This document shows positions 1 to 11,552 of a DNA stretch of 64,000 nucleotides, in pieces (within the stretch, counting starts at the first letter, position 1; every line of letters begins with the position of its first letter). The notes beneath the pieces are model-generated. The model was not told where the DNA came from, made no database searches, and saw only the letters and a program-made list of their open reading frames with translations. A program made the translations under genes and the position numbers. Origin of the DNA: Sycobia sp. Sy_11 (taxonomy: Eukaryota; Arthropoda; Insecta; Hymenoptera; Epichrysomallidae); assembly GCA_018907035.1 (NCBI GenBank), contig JACCIC010000037.1:372001-436000 (forward strand), in the 5' to 3' direction.

Positions 1-137
1 TGTTTACATCGTTTATTGATTTTTATTAAAATATAATTTTTTAAATATTATTATTTATAATAAAATGTATACTTGATCTTTACTTTTTTTCTAAGTAATT
101 TTGTAATTATTATTTTCACTATAAAATATAGGATTTA

Positions 138-2258
138 TTATGAAAGTAAATCAACAAATGGAAATGAGAAATCTATAGAATCAAGATTTGATTTTATCCA
201 GCGATTAATTTCAGTGTTGAGGTTAGATGTTAAATTGCTTTTCCACGCTCCTTTCTTTCCTTGTCGAAGAAAATCGTTATTTTGGAATTCCAGACCGATC
301 GCATTTTTTGAATCAGCTATCATGGCGTTGCTTTTCATATTCGTAAAATGTAAATGATTAAGCAACTCTTGATATTGGGTTTCGGTATATGACTTGCCCA
401 GAAAGTTTGCCACTTTCTTTATGACAGATAATAGATCCTAAAATGTAAACATAATTTGGTGTAATATATAGTTTAGAGATGAAATTTGATTTACAATTAT
501 ACCTACGTGAGACATTTCTTCGTAAAATAGAAAAATAACATTTGGGTTATTTTTTTGAGCCCATCCTTCTTTCAAATGTTCCCAGTAGGGACTAAAATAA
601 ACTGTAACGAATTTGATTATATAAAAATCTTTCGAGAGTTGACTTAAGAATAACGATGACTTAAAAACTAAGAATAAGAGAGATTAGCACAGAAATGAGG
701 CATTAATTACGAAAAAGGATCCGTTTTTTATAAACACGGGGAAAAATTGAAAAGTGATTATGTATCAATTAAAAAAGTAGTCGCGAAGGGTTCGATGGAA
801 ATTAATCCCACTCTCGGAGCACGAGCAAAGACTAACAATAGTCACCAAGTACTGTCATAACACGAAGTATCCTGTGGAAACGGTGCGGATACATAAAGAG
901 TCCCTGATGAGAAGCCCAAGCTTCTCGAAATGTTGGACTCAACTTAATGGGCTTGGTAAAGCGGATTGGCAGATCATCGTTTGCTAATTTTTACTAAACT
1001 TTCACTAAAAATGGTCCGCATATAGCTTTTTAATTTTCATATCCTTCTTTTATATTTTCTACTTATTCTTAATGATTCACGATTATTCACGTACCCAGCA
1101 AATCGAATGAATGAAAATTATTTGATTATTTTTCTCGAATTTTTATATATGTTACAGTAGGTTCCGCGCGATTTACTAACGTGTCATGAAAAAACCAAGT
1201 TGTAGAAATTATTTGGACAAGTTCATTTGGACTTGCACTAAGAGGAATTTATATGATTTTTTTATATTTTGGCTGATTCTACGTGAATTTTAACATTTTA
1301 TTTGTCAAATATTGAGCACGTACGAATGCATAAAGCCCATTTGATTCGATTTCAAAAGGAAACCACTATATTATGTATCTGTATAATAACTTAAATTAGA
1401 ATATTTTTATAAAATAATTTTGTTCATACTTAAATTATTTTGAAAATAATTCCAATATGTTTCTATATCTCCAACAAAGAATTTTGCAGATTTTTGCATA
1501 AAATAATTGGACACTAGAACGTCTTTTGGATTACGAGCGACATATATGACCTAGAAATAAAAATTTAAGGAAATGCAGGATCAAAATTTTTGGTGAAACA
1601 AAGAATATTTCGATAATAATCGATGAAAGCTGGACTTACCTTAGCTGAAGATTGAAGAAGGTTTGGAAGTACACTGAACGATAAATGGGTCTTTAGAAAT
1701 CTAGGTGAAGATTCAAACTCTCTATTTTTTATGGTTTTATGTTCTACCGGTTTACTAAAATTTTAAATAATATATAAATATGAAATTAATACCGATTTTT
1801 ACTATATAGAAAAAAAATTAAAATATAATGCTTTTAAATGAATAAATTAATAAACAAAACAGCATTTACTCTAGATGGGGAAATCTGGTTTTTAGTGGTA
1901 TGGATTTTGCCGCAGTAAAATCTAAATTATTGCTCAATAGCCATACCATTTCCTGAGTCCATGTTGTACCTTTATTAAAATATATAGAAAAATAATGAGC
2001 ATATTTATGTTGCAGATTTATTTCAGATTAAAGATATTCTCAATTTAAAACTGTACCTGATCGTGGAAAAGTCATTACTATTGTATCATCATATCTGAAG
2101 TCGAAAAGCTGAAACATTGGATTATACAAGGTGGTACTATTTACATCGAAGAGAAACCACTTCTTCTCTCCAATTAGACAAGGTACTTTTTTCCCCCATC
2201 CTGTAAAGTGTTTGGACAAATCCATCCATATGTTTTCATCTATTTGACTGAATTTCAT
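138..2258 (-). CDS. Cytosolic sulfotransferase (SULT family), six exons, complete
   Basis: Predicted to transfer sulfonate from PAPS to hydroxyl or amine groups of small molecules in the cytosol. Exons by eye (minus): 2258-2057, 1969-1870, 1754-1640, 1550-1430, 601-507, 437-138. Together they make 933 nt, or 310 aa plus stop, the usual length for the family, and all junctions are GT-AG and in phase. Visible motifs: 5'-phosphosulfate loop TFPRSGTTW (residues 63-71, split by intron 1), the catalytic His in KTHL (about residue 124), RNPKDV (145-150) contacting the 3'-phosphate, and the C-terminal RQGKKGAWK (269-277), equivalent to RKGxxGDWK with D changed to A. The start is the ATG at 2258-2256, which gives a normal N-terminus; an upstream coding exon is not excluded because the frame stays open to about 2297. 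Introns are 69, 828, 89, 115 and 87 nt. The substrate cannot be read from sequence. Family assignment is firm; exon edges are inferred. Confidence 0.9.
898..940 (+). other. Hammerhead-ribozyme-like core inside sulfotransferase intron
   Basis: GAGTCC (898-903) and GGACTC (935-940) form a perfect 6-bp stem that encloses CTGATGA (904-910), a 7-bp hairpin GAGAAGC/GCTTCTC with a CCAA loop, then GAAA (927-930) and TGTT. The order stem I, CUGAUGA, stem II, GAAA, NUH, stem I is that of a type I hammerhead. It deviates: stem II pairing absorbs the G and A of CUGAUGA (or leaves two extra bases before GAAA), and stem III would have no loop. It lies in intron 4 of the sulfotransferase gene, on the opposite strand to that gene. 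It may be a relic of a mobile element. Confidence 0.35.
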
Positions 2259-3709
2259 TAATGGAGGAAAGCTAAAAAGAGAGCCACATTGCTTCAATAA
2301 GTAATTAGTAGTACTTATTAGATTGTATTACTTTACCTAACTTTACCTTTTTTAATTTAAAATAAATCAATATCACATATTTTTTTTATTAAATATTGTT
2401 AAATTTTATGAAATATTAAAATTAAATATTAAAATTAAATATTAAATATTTATTAAATTTTAAATATTAAAATTTTTTTAAATATTGTTTGTGTATTTTT
2501 TTTAATACATAAATTTTGAATAAAATAATTAATTTAATATGATTAAAAATATCGAGAAAATAAATTGTTCAAACCATTGAAACTCGTATAATCCATAACA
2601 ATTACAGTACTTTGATTTAAACTTTAATTGTATAACTATAGTTGAAAATGAAAATAAACAATTAAAAATTTAGCCATATTACTATTTCCTATTTTATTAA
2701 TGACTATTATCACTGTTTTCTATTCTGCATTAAAATCTAGCAAAAATATTAAATAGTATTTTTAAGATATATTGTTGTGACAAAGAAGTTGATATTTTCG
2801 AAAAAAATTTATTGAACTATAAATGTTTCTTTTATTTAATATTTTATAAATTATTATACGGAAAATATAAACATAAAGGCAAAACAGAGTAGTACAAAGC
2901 TTAATTTGAAAATAGTAATTTTAAAGTTAATCAATCTATGAAAGTGTACGCTGAAAAATAATTGGAACTATTAGATTCAAGAGCATTCATCGTATTATTG
3001 TGATTCGATTAGAAGTTGAGCTTGGGAATTGGAGAAGTCAAAATATCTCCTTGATTAGTCGATCTGAATATCAACATAATACAACATAATACATTGTATA
3101 TCATTATTTATCATTAGTAAACTGTAACTCAAATTATCTAATCACCTAAATGTCCGAATTGTTATATTATCCACGTGGATCGCAACTAATTCTTCGAATT
3201 CTTCAAATTAAAAAAAATAAGTACTTTCAAATTATTATGGAAATTTTTTGAGTAATATCAGAATGAAAACACTAAGCTAAAGTAATTAAATAAAGTACCT
3301 TTTATCTGCAGAATTCGCTGCCTCATCGTTTGCCACTCCATAAATCGACGTAATACGTATGATGAAGAGATAAATTAATGGTATCATCATAATAGGTATC
3401 TAATGTTCATACGATGACTGAAAAAAAGTATTTTATACAATAAATAATATTGAAATAAAGTAATAAGTCGAGATTATGATTGATATGCAATCAAAGCCAT
3501 TACAAATTCAATTTACACATATTAATATCAACTTCTAAACAAGAATCGTACAGTGAAGACGTATTTGTAATCACGCTCTGTAGTACAATATGCCAATAAT
3601 AAGTGTACTAACATGAATATCAATCAATTTAGTGTATATAATACAAATAAATTTAAGTAAATAATTAACTATTTTCTGCACAGTGTTTTTTACAATAGAG
3701 AATGTGGAA
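2259..3709. other. AT-rich flank upstream of the sulfotransferase gene
   Basis: Very AT-rich with short homopolymer runs and no supportable exon. It should contain the sulfotransferase promoter and any 5' UTR, but no clear TATA or initiator stands out against the background. A possible acceptor (ttttag, about 2272-2277 on the minus strand) lies just before the chosen ATG, so a non-coding first exon further upstream is possible. Confidence 0.5.
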
Positions 3710-3972
3710 TTAACCTTTAGGGGGCCTGGATAAAGTCTACAGGCGTCATATGTTTTTTCATTAATCAAACACAACTATGTGGATTTTTAAGGTTATTGAA
3801 AAAAAAAACAATTTTAGTTCAAGTTGGTCGCCGTCTTGAATTAACCTTTAGGGGGCCTGGATAAAGTCTACAGGCGTTATATGTTTTTTCATTAATCAAG
3901 TACAACTATGTGGATTTTTAAGGTTATTGAAAAAAAAAAACAATTTTAGTTCAAGTTGGTCGCCGTCTTGAA
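3710..3972. repeat. Tandem duplication, two units of about 131 bp
   Basis: Two nearly identical copies (3710-3840 and 3841-3972) each begin TTAACCTTTAGGGGGCCTGG and end CGCCGTCTTGAA. They differ at a few bases and in the length of an A-run. The TTAA start followed by a C/T-rich terminus resembles the end of a piggyBac-type element, but no inverted partner was found in the window, so this is only a possibility. Confidence 0.85.
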
Positions 3973-4259
3973 TCCCCCATTTTTCATTTTGAAAGTCTTT
4001 TGCGCATGCCCAAACTCACTTTTTTATAGAAAAACAGAGCTTTTGAAATTTCTCAAATCCCGGTACTCTAAAAGTTAATATTTAAAATGTTAACACAACA
4101 ATCAACTTCATTCTTCAGTGTAGTGCAGCAGGAAAAAACAGTAACTAGAGATCAGGCTATCAGAATTGATGTCATAGCAGGTTTTTGAGTTCAAGAATAT
4201 GTCATAGCCTTGTTAGAAATAGTTAACTCTACAGACATATGTTAGGTATCATGCATAAA

Positions 4260-5400
4260 TGATTCCAGAATCTGCTTTTATTTAAGAGAAAAAAAATAGT
4301 GGACACATTAGTAGACAATAAAATGAAAATCAAGATCGGGAGCGAAAAATTAGATATTAAACCGTTAATATTAAAAAGCAAAAGAATCATAATAACAAAT
4401 GTGCAACCATGTATTCCGACATCTCTAATTATAGAAGAGCTGAAACAAGTAGATATTGTTATTGCATTATTGTTATTGCGGATTAGGACAATGTCAGCGG
4501 GTATGCACACGGAAGCCTTCAACCATTTATTATGCTTGTATATTAATCCTGAAGAAGTTACAAAAAACCCTCTACACGTCCGAATTAACGCTTAATATCA
4601 ATAATAGTAAAAAATCAAAGTTAGATTTCATAATTTCCACACATACATTAGCAGACAAAATTAACTATGCAGTTCACGATGATACGCTCGGCTCAGACCA
4701 CTCTCCTTTGCATTTCATATAGAAATGCGAAAATATTACTACGAAGAAAACCTTTAAATTAAAAAACTATGGACAGACTCGAAAAAATTTTATTTTGATA
4801 TACAGAAAAGACAAAGAATTCTTCCACCAAAATTACGATAAGACAATTGCTAAAGATAAGTATAATTTTTTCATAAATATAATCATAGAAACCTTCAAAG
4901 TGAATACATCTGCAAATAAAAGTAAACAAAATCCTGCAGCATGGTGGGTTGATGATTGCAATAGAACTAAAAGAATACGAAAAGCGGCTTTTCAAAAATG
5001 GAAGTATAGGAAAGAACTATCCGATCCGATTGAGTATAAAGAAGCGGTAGCGATAGCATGCAAAACTTTCAAAAATAGTAAAAAAGAACATTTTAAAAAT
5101 TGAAAACTAATTATAAAAATGTATGGAATAAAAGCAAAGTATTAAAAAATAAATAGATTAAGATTAGAGCTACAAACTACCCAAAAAATTTACATATGCA
5201 TTGAGCAATACAGGAAGCATTAGATTAAATCAGTTGGCTTTGGGAAGCGAGGAATCCCAATTGTCTAGCTAACTGCAATAAAAATGAATTTTTCGATCGG
5301 CCGTTCAGTCTTTCAAAATTAAATGCTGCAAAAGCTATGGAAAATATACCTTCCGCTCTAGAAATGGCTGGTATTGGCAGTGAAATATTTATATTATTTG
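4260..5400 (+). mobile_element. Decayed I-type non-LTR retrotransposon remnant
   Basis: Broken reading frames in the order expected of a non-LTR element. At 4299-4595 is a gag-like segment (motif SKRIIITNVQPCIP). At 4620-4720 is the end of an APE endonuclease with the SDHSP motif. At 4795-5103 is the basic linker before the reverse transcriptase (AAWWVDDCNRTKRIRKAAF). At 5285-5390 is a possible start of the RT domain. Stops and frameshifts separate the pieces, and the RT catalytic region and 3' end are missing. The gag segment matches those read at about 18.8 and 39.2 kb, so these belong to one family. It does not encode a working protein. Confidence 0.75.
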
Positions 5401-6014
5401 ATATATTTATCTTATTTATTTCAAAATTTTAATTTTGTACTAATACTTGCTTATACAACTACTCTTTCGGAAAATATTAATACATAATGTAGAATTGTTG
5501 ATATGTTTAGCTCAGTTTCTAAGTTATCAGAATCTTTCCATCATTATTTTCTTGCTTCTAGTTTCTTGCAGCTCTCCCTTAACTTTTTTTTCGGATCGTA
5601 TATTTGCTTATAGATTAAACTAACGATTCTTCTTAGGTAGTTGTTGCGATTTTGGATAAGGTGTAATTCATCTTTCATCACGAAAACTCGAGTCCTTATG
5701 CGTGGACTACAAAAAACAATAAACGCACCATTTACGGTGATTTTGTCAATCTCGAAAGGATTTCGTACATGAGAATGGAGAAAAACACGAGAAGAATAGG
5801 AAAGTAAAAAAGTGAGAAAAAAGTGACACATACGACGGAACGGTGAAGAAGGAAACGTCTACTACCGCGATGAGCATTCCATTAATCTCTCGTTGAAGGC
5901 TTGAAGAAGGTTCGGTAGTGAGCGAGCGAACAATCGATTATCGACGTTAACTCCACGAGTTGCTGAAGTATTACATCTGTCGGATTTCGAATTCTTCCCT
6001 GTTCTTTTCCATCT
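5401..6014. other. No gene seen; start of a GA-rich stretch
   Basis: AT-rich to 5540, then mixed composition. No ORF resembles a known family. From 5830 the sequence becomes purine- and CpG-richer and leads into the simple-repeat block. Confidence 0.4.
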
Positions 6015-6015
6015 T

Positions 6016-6017
<2 letters not shown>

Positions 6018-6066
<49 letters not shown>
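6018..6066. repeat. (TC)n microsatellite
   Basis: Pure TC dinucleotide run of about 24 units. It produces spurious Ser-Leu open frames that are not genes. Confidence 0.95.
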
Positions 6067-6070
<4 letters not shown>

Positions 6071-6299
6071 TCTTTCTTACTTTATTTCTTTGACCATAAG
6101 TTATAGTGAGAATAGTGCCGAACTTGAATCGGGGATCGCTGCATGCGTATCCACGACGCACGACAAAGGACCGTAAAATAAAAAGTCTATTTGGCCTTTC
6201 CTCGCAATGTGGCACGAGCCAGAGCATACATAGTGCGGGAGAGTTATAAGGACAGCTGAAAGTACGCGCTATAAAGCGACTGAAAGGGAGAGGTACCGA

Positions 6300-6314
6300 G
6301 GAATAGCGAAAGAC

Positions 6315-6352
<38 letters not shown>

Positions 6353-6559
6353 GTAGCGAGAGAGACTGAAAATCAGAGAAAAAAAGCGAGCGAAAAAAAA
6401 GGAAGAATTGGAGAGAAGTGCAGTAAGGGAAAGCAAGCGAAGACAAGGAGATGCGGCAAAGAGGAGTAGAGGATTTCAGCAGAACTGTAGGGCGTCGCTC
6501 GAGGATTCGAAAGGCCGTTGTCGGTGCCCTACGGGTCTTCGTGATCTTACAGTAAGGAG

Positions 6560-6609
<50 letters not shown>

Positions 6610-7000
6610 AGATGGAGAGAAGGTAGTGAAGCATAAGACGAAAAAGAGACATAAATAGAGAGGCAGTGAAGAAGTGAGATGGGGAGGGTTGATGATTGTG
6701 AACACGCGGCAGTAGCAGTGAGAAAAGATAGGAACAAGATAGCTAGAATGAATGACAGAGTGAGAGGATTGCGAATGGAGAGAGTGAAGTAGAGAGCTGA
6801 AGAAAGTGAAGAGACAAAGACAAGAGATAGCGATGAAAAGACAGAGATAACAGAAGAGTGAACGAGATTGAAGTAATGATAGAGAAAGAGATAGAAAGAG
6901 AGTGAGAGTGAGTGAGAGTACGCGAAGAAGGGTGGGAAGTGTAGGAGGGTGGAAGAGAGATGTTGCTATGTGGATGAAAGAAAAGAAGGTAAACCAAAGT
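6300..7000. repeat. GA-rich tract with (GA)n microsatellites
   Basis: Perfect GA runs at about 6320-6344 and 6564-6607 sit in roughly 700 bp that is strongly purine-biased on the plus strand, mostly GAGA/GAAGA words. Open frames here are low-complexity artefacts. In insects GAGA repeats can bind GAGA factor and mark promoters, so this may be regulatory for the GC-rich island downstream; that is inference. Confidence 0.85.
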
Positions 7001-7020
7001 ATATTCATAACGTTTCATTC

Positions 7021-7599
7021 ATAAAATGACAAGAATTATAAGCTTATGTCCATGACGTTCCCAATATCTAAAAGTTATTAAATGTGTCGTAACAATTCAA
7101 GTACATAAGTTTTCAAATTTTTCTATTTTAATCAGTTTATTCTTTGTTCAAAAATAGAAGCTAATATTTAAAATTTATGACAATAGAAGTGTTTAGGCTC
7201 TGAAAAACTTCAATATAATGACGTTCTATTTATAATACATTTATTAATTTAGTTTAGAATATTTTTCATAATAAATAAATGACTCATAACTAATCTGTAT
7301 CTCTACATAATCGATTCTGCAAATGTTTAGGTTCAAATATTGATAAGAATAAAGAACATAATTTTCTAAATTTATATTAGTTTATATGCCTCGCATATTG
7401 TAACGATCTCTTTAACTAATTCTTCTAATTTGTTGAAAAATTAATAAAAAATTTGAATTTTTAAAATATTTTATATTATTTAATAATATATGAATAGCGA
7501 TACACCATATAGTGTTAGGATAGTATGTATGTTAAGATATATATATAAGCTGTATAGCAGAAGATAACAAATGATCATAAAAATGGAGTAAAGAGCAAG
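7021..7599. other. AT-rich spacer, nothing recognised
   Basis: AT-rich with no ORF or repeat of note. Confidence 0.5.
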
Positions 7600-8740
7600 G
7601 AGATACCATAAACGTAAAAGATTAAGGGATAGACAAGCGAAAGTATGCCGGGTAAGAAGGGGTAACCTCGGAGCCCGTCAGACGAAGAACTCCGGAGAGG
7701 ACAAAGAGGGTGCGTTGAAGATCCAATACCATCCAGAGGATACGGAATAGTTGCCAGACGTTACCAGACGCGGAACAGAATACGCACCCGCGCACACAGT
7801 ACACATACACACACATACGCATATCACTCACATATTCTACGGAGCGACGCGGTAGTACAGGCATCGGGAGCGCGTACTGCTGCTGTGAGTCAGGAGCAGC
7901 AGCCGGCGCCGCCGTTTTTAAGGGCTCTATGCACAGCACCCGGGGAACCGCTCCCCCTGCCGCCGCTGCTGAAAAACCGGGGAAGAGGGTGTGGAGGGCA
8001 AGCGGAGAGACGAAGCTTGGAAGGGAAAAAGCTCTCGCGAGAAAATTTTCATCGGCGACCGACGAGCGCCGAGGTTGGGGCGGTGCAGGCGGACGAGAGG
8101 GAGGGTTGAGAGTCAAATGAAAAATAGAGAAAAGAGCGCGGGGTGAAAAAGTGTGCGAGGGCTAAAAAAAGCTGCAGAAGAAGGAGGGGTTTTCAGTAAG
8201 AGGGAGGGCATGAAAGAGAGAGAGAGAGAGAGAGAAAGGAATAGATGGAGAAAGTGCAGCGGCAATGCTTTCGATTCCGTACGAACGGAAGTTTCGCGGA
8301 TTTATGGCGCTAAAGGGAGCGCCGCCTCCAATGTCGAATTACCGTGCTAGGGGAAGATTGCATCTACGGAATTGCAGGAGGACAAAAATGTTCAGGATCG
8401 AATCGATAATTTTATATAGTTTGACACGCGAGACCCACCTTCGCCATCGCTTCGATTCCCGGAAGCCCGTGGTAACAAGCGTCTTTGCGCCTATGTTAAT
8501 TATCGGGTAGAGAAAAAGGGAAGAGTGGGCTCCGATCTGCACTTTCGAACGGGACCTGATGGGCGATGCACATGCGTTGGTACTCGGTAAGGACGTGCGA
8601 TGAAATTTGTATCGTGCATATTTCAGGAGTAAGAGAACGGAGTTTTTTGTGCGGATGTAAGGAAGAAGCTTGGGACGCTTCGGTTGCGAAGGATAATTTT
8701 CGAGGTACGGTTTAGGATGAAGAGACGCTTTATACAATGC
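7600..8740. promoter_or_regulatory. GC- and CpG-rich island, candidate promoter or 5' exon
   Basis: A sharp rise in GC and CpG in an AT-rich background, densest at 7850-8100, with a short GA run at 8217-8235. Open frames on both strands are low-complexity Pro/Ala/Arg-rich translations without recognisable domains, which is typical of GC-rich non-coding DNA. It could be the promoter and 5' UTR of a gene whose coding exons lie beyond a long intron. No start site can be fixed. Confidence 0.4.
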
Positions 8741-9899
8741 ACTTTAAGTTCAATGTATGGAAATTTCATTTTCCAAGATTTGAAACTCGATAATTGGAAT
8801 TACTTATTAATGATATTCGTTCGACATCAAATTGGCGTACAGTAGGAAGAATCCTAGCTATTGTTCAAAACACCTGTAATGCCGCCAGCGCCAGGAATCA
8901 GATACCTTTTGTACGCAGGTCCTAATAGAATGCTCACCGATCACTGTTCAAAATTTCGTATTTTAATAAAATATGATCAAAAATCTAAGAATAAAAATCA
9001 TTTTATTATATAATATAATCACGAGAATCAATTATTTTGAATTGCCAATTAAAATGTTAATATAACATTCCTAAACGAAATGTGAAATGAAAAAATAAAA
9101 AATAAAAATATCTAAATTTTCGAAACAGTTGGAGAATATCTTTAAATTATTCACTTAAATTAATTTATTGATAAAAGATAAAATATTTGAATATTTATTT
9201 TATAAATTAGAATTGGACTTATATCGACTGTTGTAAATTAAACTAAGAAATCTTTTTATTGATCTTTCAGTCTTTATAAAATAATATAATTAGAAATCGA
9301 ATTGCAGTCAGACTATCATTAAGATTATAAATATATTATTTGATAAGGGCTGTATTATCGATAAAGATTCGGTTAGTTTATTAACTTTATTGATTCTGGA
9401 AACCTACATAAAAAAAATTAATATTTTCATATAAAAGTATGAATAATACTCAATTGTTTTGCCACGCAATTAATTTTTACAAATACTTTGGATACTTCTT
9501 AAAATCTAAATATTTACCGAGGAAATAAAACTGTAGGCACCGAAACGCCTTCTTGTTATTTGCATTTCATTACTTCGATATCTTATATTACGTTCTTTTA
9601 TCTTTTTTGTTTCGATGTCCTATGATTCAGCCATTTCATCTGCTTTATGTTTTCGTATAAAAATATTTAATTAAAAAATAAATTTTTATTTTATGCATTC
9701 GATGATACATATGCCATATAATACTTTTGTTACATATACGGTCCCTTCGATATTTTAGGTGCCTGTTCTCCTACCTTAAAAATTAACTTAACCGAAATCA
9801 TAATCTATCCGTGTCACATTTTTTAGGTTCAAATATTGAATTAATATGAAATTATACGATTATTATCATCGAGCGTCAAAAAATAGCTAAGCGATAAAC
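8741..9899. other. AT-rich spacer with one foldback-family trace
   Basis: No exon seen. At 9250-9320 the words TTTTTATTGATCTTTCAGTC and GCAGTCAGACT match the terminal and internal words of the foldback elements at 35.2 and 57.1 kb, so this is probably an old, eroded copy. Confidence 0.4.
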
Positions 9900-9990
9900 A
9901 TATTGCCAGCGTCCGGGTGGTCATTCATTTAAGCAGTGGCCGCGGCGAATGCTGCTTAACCCCGCTGATCCCCCAGGCTCGTTTACATTT
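9900..9990. other. GC-rich hairpin block in AT-rich DNA
   Basis: About 90 bp of mixed-to-GC-rich sequence with a perfect 8-bp inverted repeat TTAAGCAG...CTGCTTAA around a 15-nt loop containing CCGCGGCG, flanked on both sides by very AT-rich DNA. It is not a tRNA and not coding. It could be a conserved non-coding or regulatory element; function unknown. Confidence 0.35.
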
Positions 9991-10467
9991 AATTATATAT
10001 GCCTACTTGAATAATCAAATTATCTATCTTTTAAACTGAAGATATTCATATTTCACGTATATTATGACACGGTGTAAATTAGCTTCATTTCGACACATCC
10101 TCTCGGATTAATAGCCTATCTTATATAGTTCTGTTAATTAAATTAAATTTTATTTGTACTATAGCTTATATTAAGAAAATTTTTTGAAAATTTAAATTTT
10201 TAATTTAATCTTGGCGTTAAATATACAATTATGGTGCTGGAAAGAACTACGTGGCCGACTCGTGATAATTAACGTTGCCCTTTTTAATCTCTTCGCGTGT
10301 ACACTAAAAAATGCCGTGAATTATTTAACGCAATTGCAGTACGTATCAAGTATACGTATTTTATGTAACGAAAACTTAACCGAAGCAAAGTTTATTAATA
10401 AGAGTTAAATAGTTAGAATTTAAATATCGTCTCAAGTAGTTCTTTTGAAGTGGAAAAAAAACTTTAC
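9991..10467. other. Intergenic, no supported gene
   Basis: A 65-codon open frame (10211-10408, plus) has no recognisable family and is most likely chance. No other structure seen. Confidence 0.4.
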
Positions 10468-10839
10468 TAGTCTTCGTGAAACATTGCTGAAAGTATGAAA
10501 CTCGAGTACTAAGTAAATTCTAATGAATGTGGACAATAGTGACGAATAGATGAATTATAGCAACACTATACGCAAATTTCAGCAACATTATCAAAATTTT
10601 CTACCATTTTAAAAAGTCTGCTAGTTATTCAACATTTAATAATATTTGACAAAATCTGGCAATTTTTAACAATGTTTTATAAATATTTCATTTTTGCGAA
10701 ACTTTGCTAACGTTTTGCAAAACTTAGCTGAACAACGTCAGACTTCGAAATATACCAATTTGACTTATTTAATAATTCTTGGCAATGCTTCGAAAAGTCT
10801 GACGTTGTTTCGCTAGAAATTGAATTTCACGAAGACTAG
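10468..10839. mobile_element. MITE-like element with TA target duplication
   Basis: A 372-bp element with 15-16-bp terminal inverted repeats CTAGTCTTCGTGAAA at each end and TA dinucleotides immediately outside (10466-10467 and 10840-10841), the pattern of Tc1/mariner-type non-autonomous elements. It is AT-rich inside and carries no transposase. Near the right end a second inverted repeat, AACAACGTCAGACTTCGAA (10731-10749) against its complement at about 10790-10809, can form a stem. Confidence 0.75.
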
Positions 10840-11475
10840 TACGATCATGTCATGAAGAAAATGTAACTGTGATTATAACTTATATATAAATCTAGAGGTA
10901 GCGAAGCAATACTGATTTTTAGCGTGAGATATATTCAAGGTAATTATAACTATTTGACCGGCAAATCTATGCCGCCATAGCTTATCTACACTCGTAAAGC
11001 GCAGAACTACTACATATGGTTTTAGTCCGTTAGACGAGAGAAAATCGACAAATGAACGCTTATGAAGGTACGATTGACAATTCCATTGATTTCGCGTCAC
11101 TTTTTGGCGTAATTTTCATTAAGAAGGAAAAAACCAAACAAAATCAATAAGTGAAGATAACGGTATCGCTACTGGAATATTAGCGAAACGAACAACCGCT
11201 AATAGTATCAGATTGAAAATTTTTTAGATGATCACATAAAGTATTTGTAAGATGTCTCGCTAGTGTTCGCAGTAGTGTCTGCGTATTGATAGCGTATTTA
11301 TTCTTTAGGCGATAGGAATACATTTCGATTAAATTCCATTAAATATTTTATTTTCAAAAGCTGAAATTTTACATTTAGCGTCGTAACTACAATCCACCCA
11401 TTAAAATTTATAAGTAATTTGAATTCTCTTACGGTTATTATCACTAATCATCTTACTGATCTACTCAATTGCTTA

Positions 11476-11476
<1 letters not shown>
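10840..11476. other. Intergenic, nothing recognised
   Basis: Mixed AT-rich sequence. A 75-codon minus-strand frame at 10873-11100 shows no family signature. Confidence 0.4.

Positions 11477-11549
<73 letters not shown>
11477..11549. repeat. (CA)n microsatellite
   Basis: Uninterrupted CA run of about 36 units. Confidence 0.97.

Positions 11550-11552
<3 letters not shown>

Noticed and set aside
898..940. Calling this a proven hammerhead ribozyme
   Set aside because: Stem II is out of register with the CUGAUGA core and stem III lacks a loop, so it is kept only as a hammerhead-like candidate.
6015..7018. A 240-codon minus-strand frame and neighbours rich in Ser/Leu or Arg/Glu
   Set aside because: Produced by (TC)n/(GA)n repeats; both strands are open for the same reason.
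7622..8737. Pro/Ala/Arg-rich open frames in the GC-rich island
   Set aside because: Overlapping frames on both strands with no domain, as expected of GC-rich non-coding DNA.
9920..9960. tRNA or microRNA gene at the GC-rich hairpin
   Set aside because: No tRNA cloverleaf or B-box pattern, and the stem is too short for a microRNA precursor.
11477..11549. CRISPR-like array
   Set aside because: Simple dinucleotide repeats without spacers; the organism is eukaryotic.
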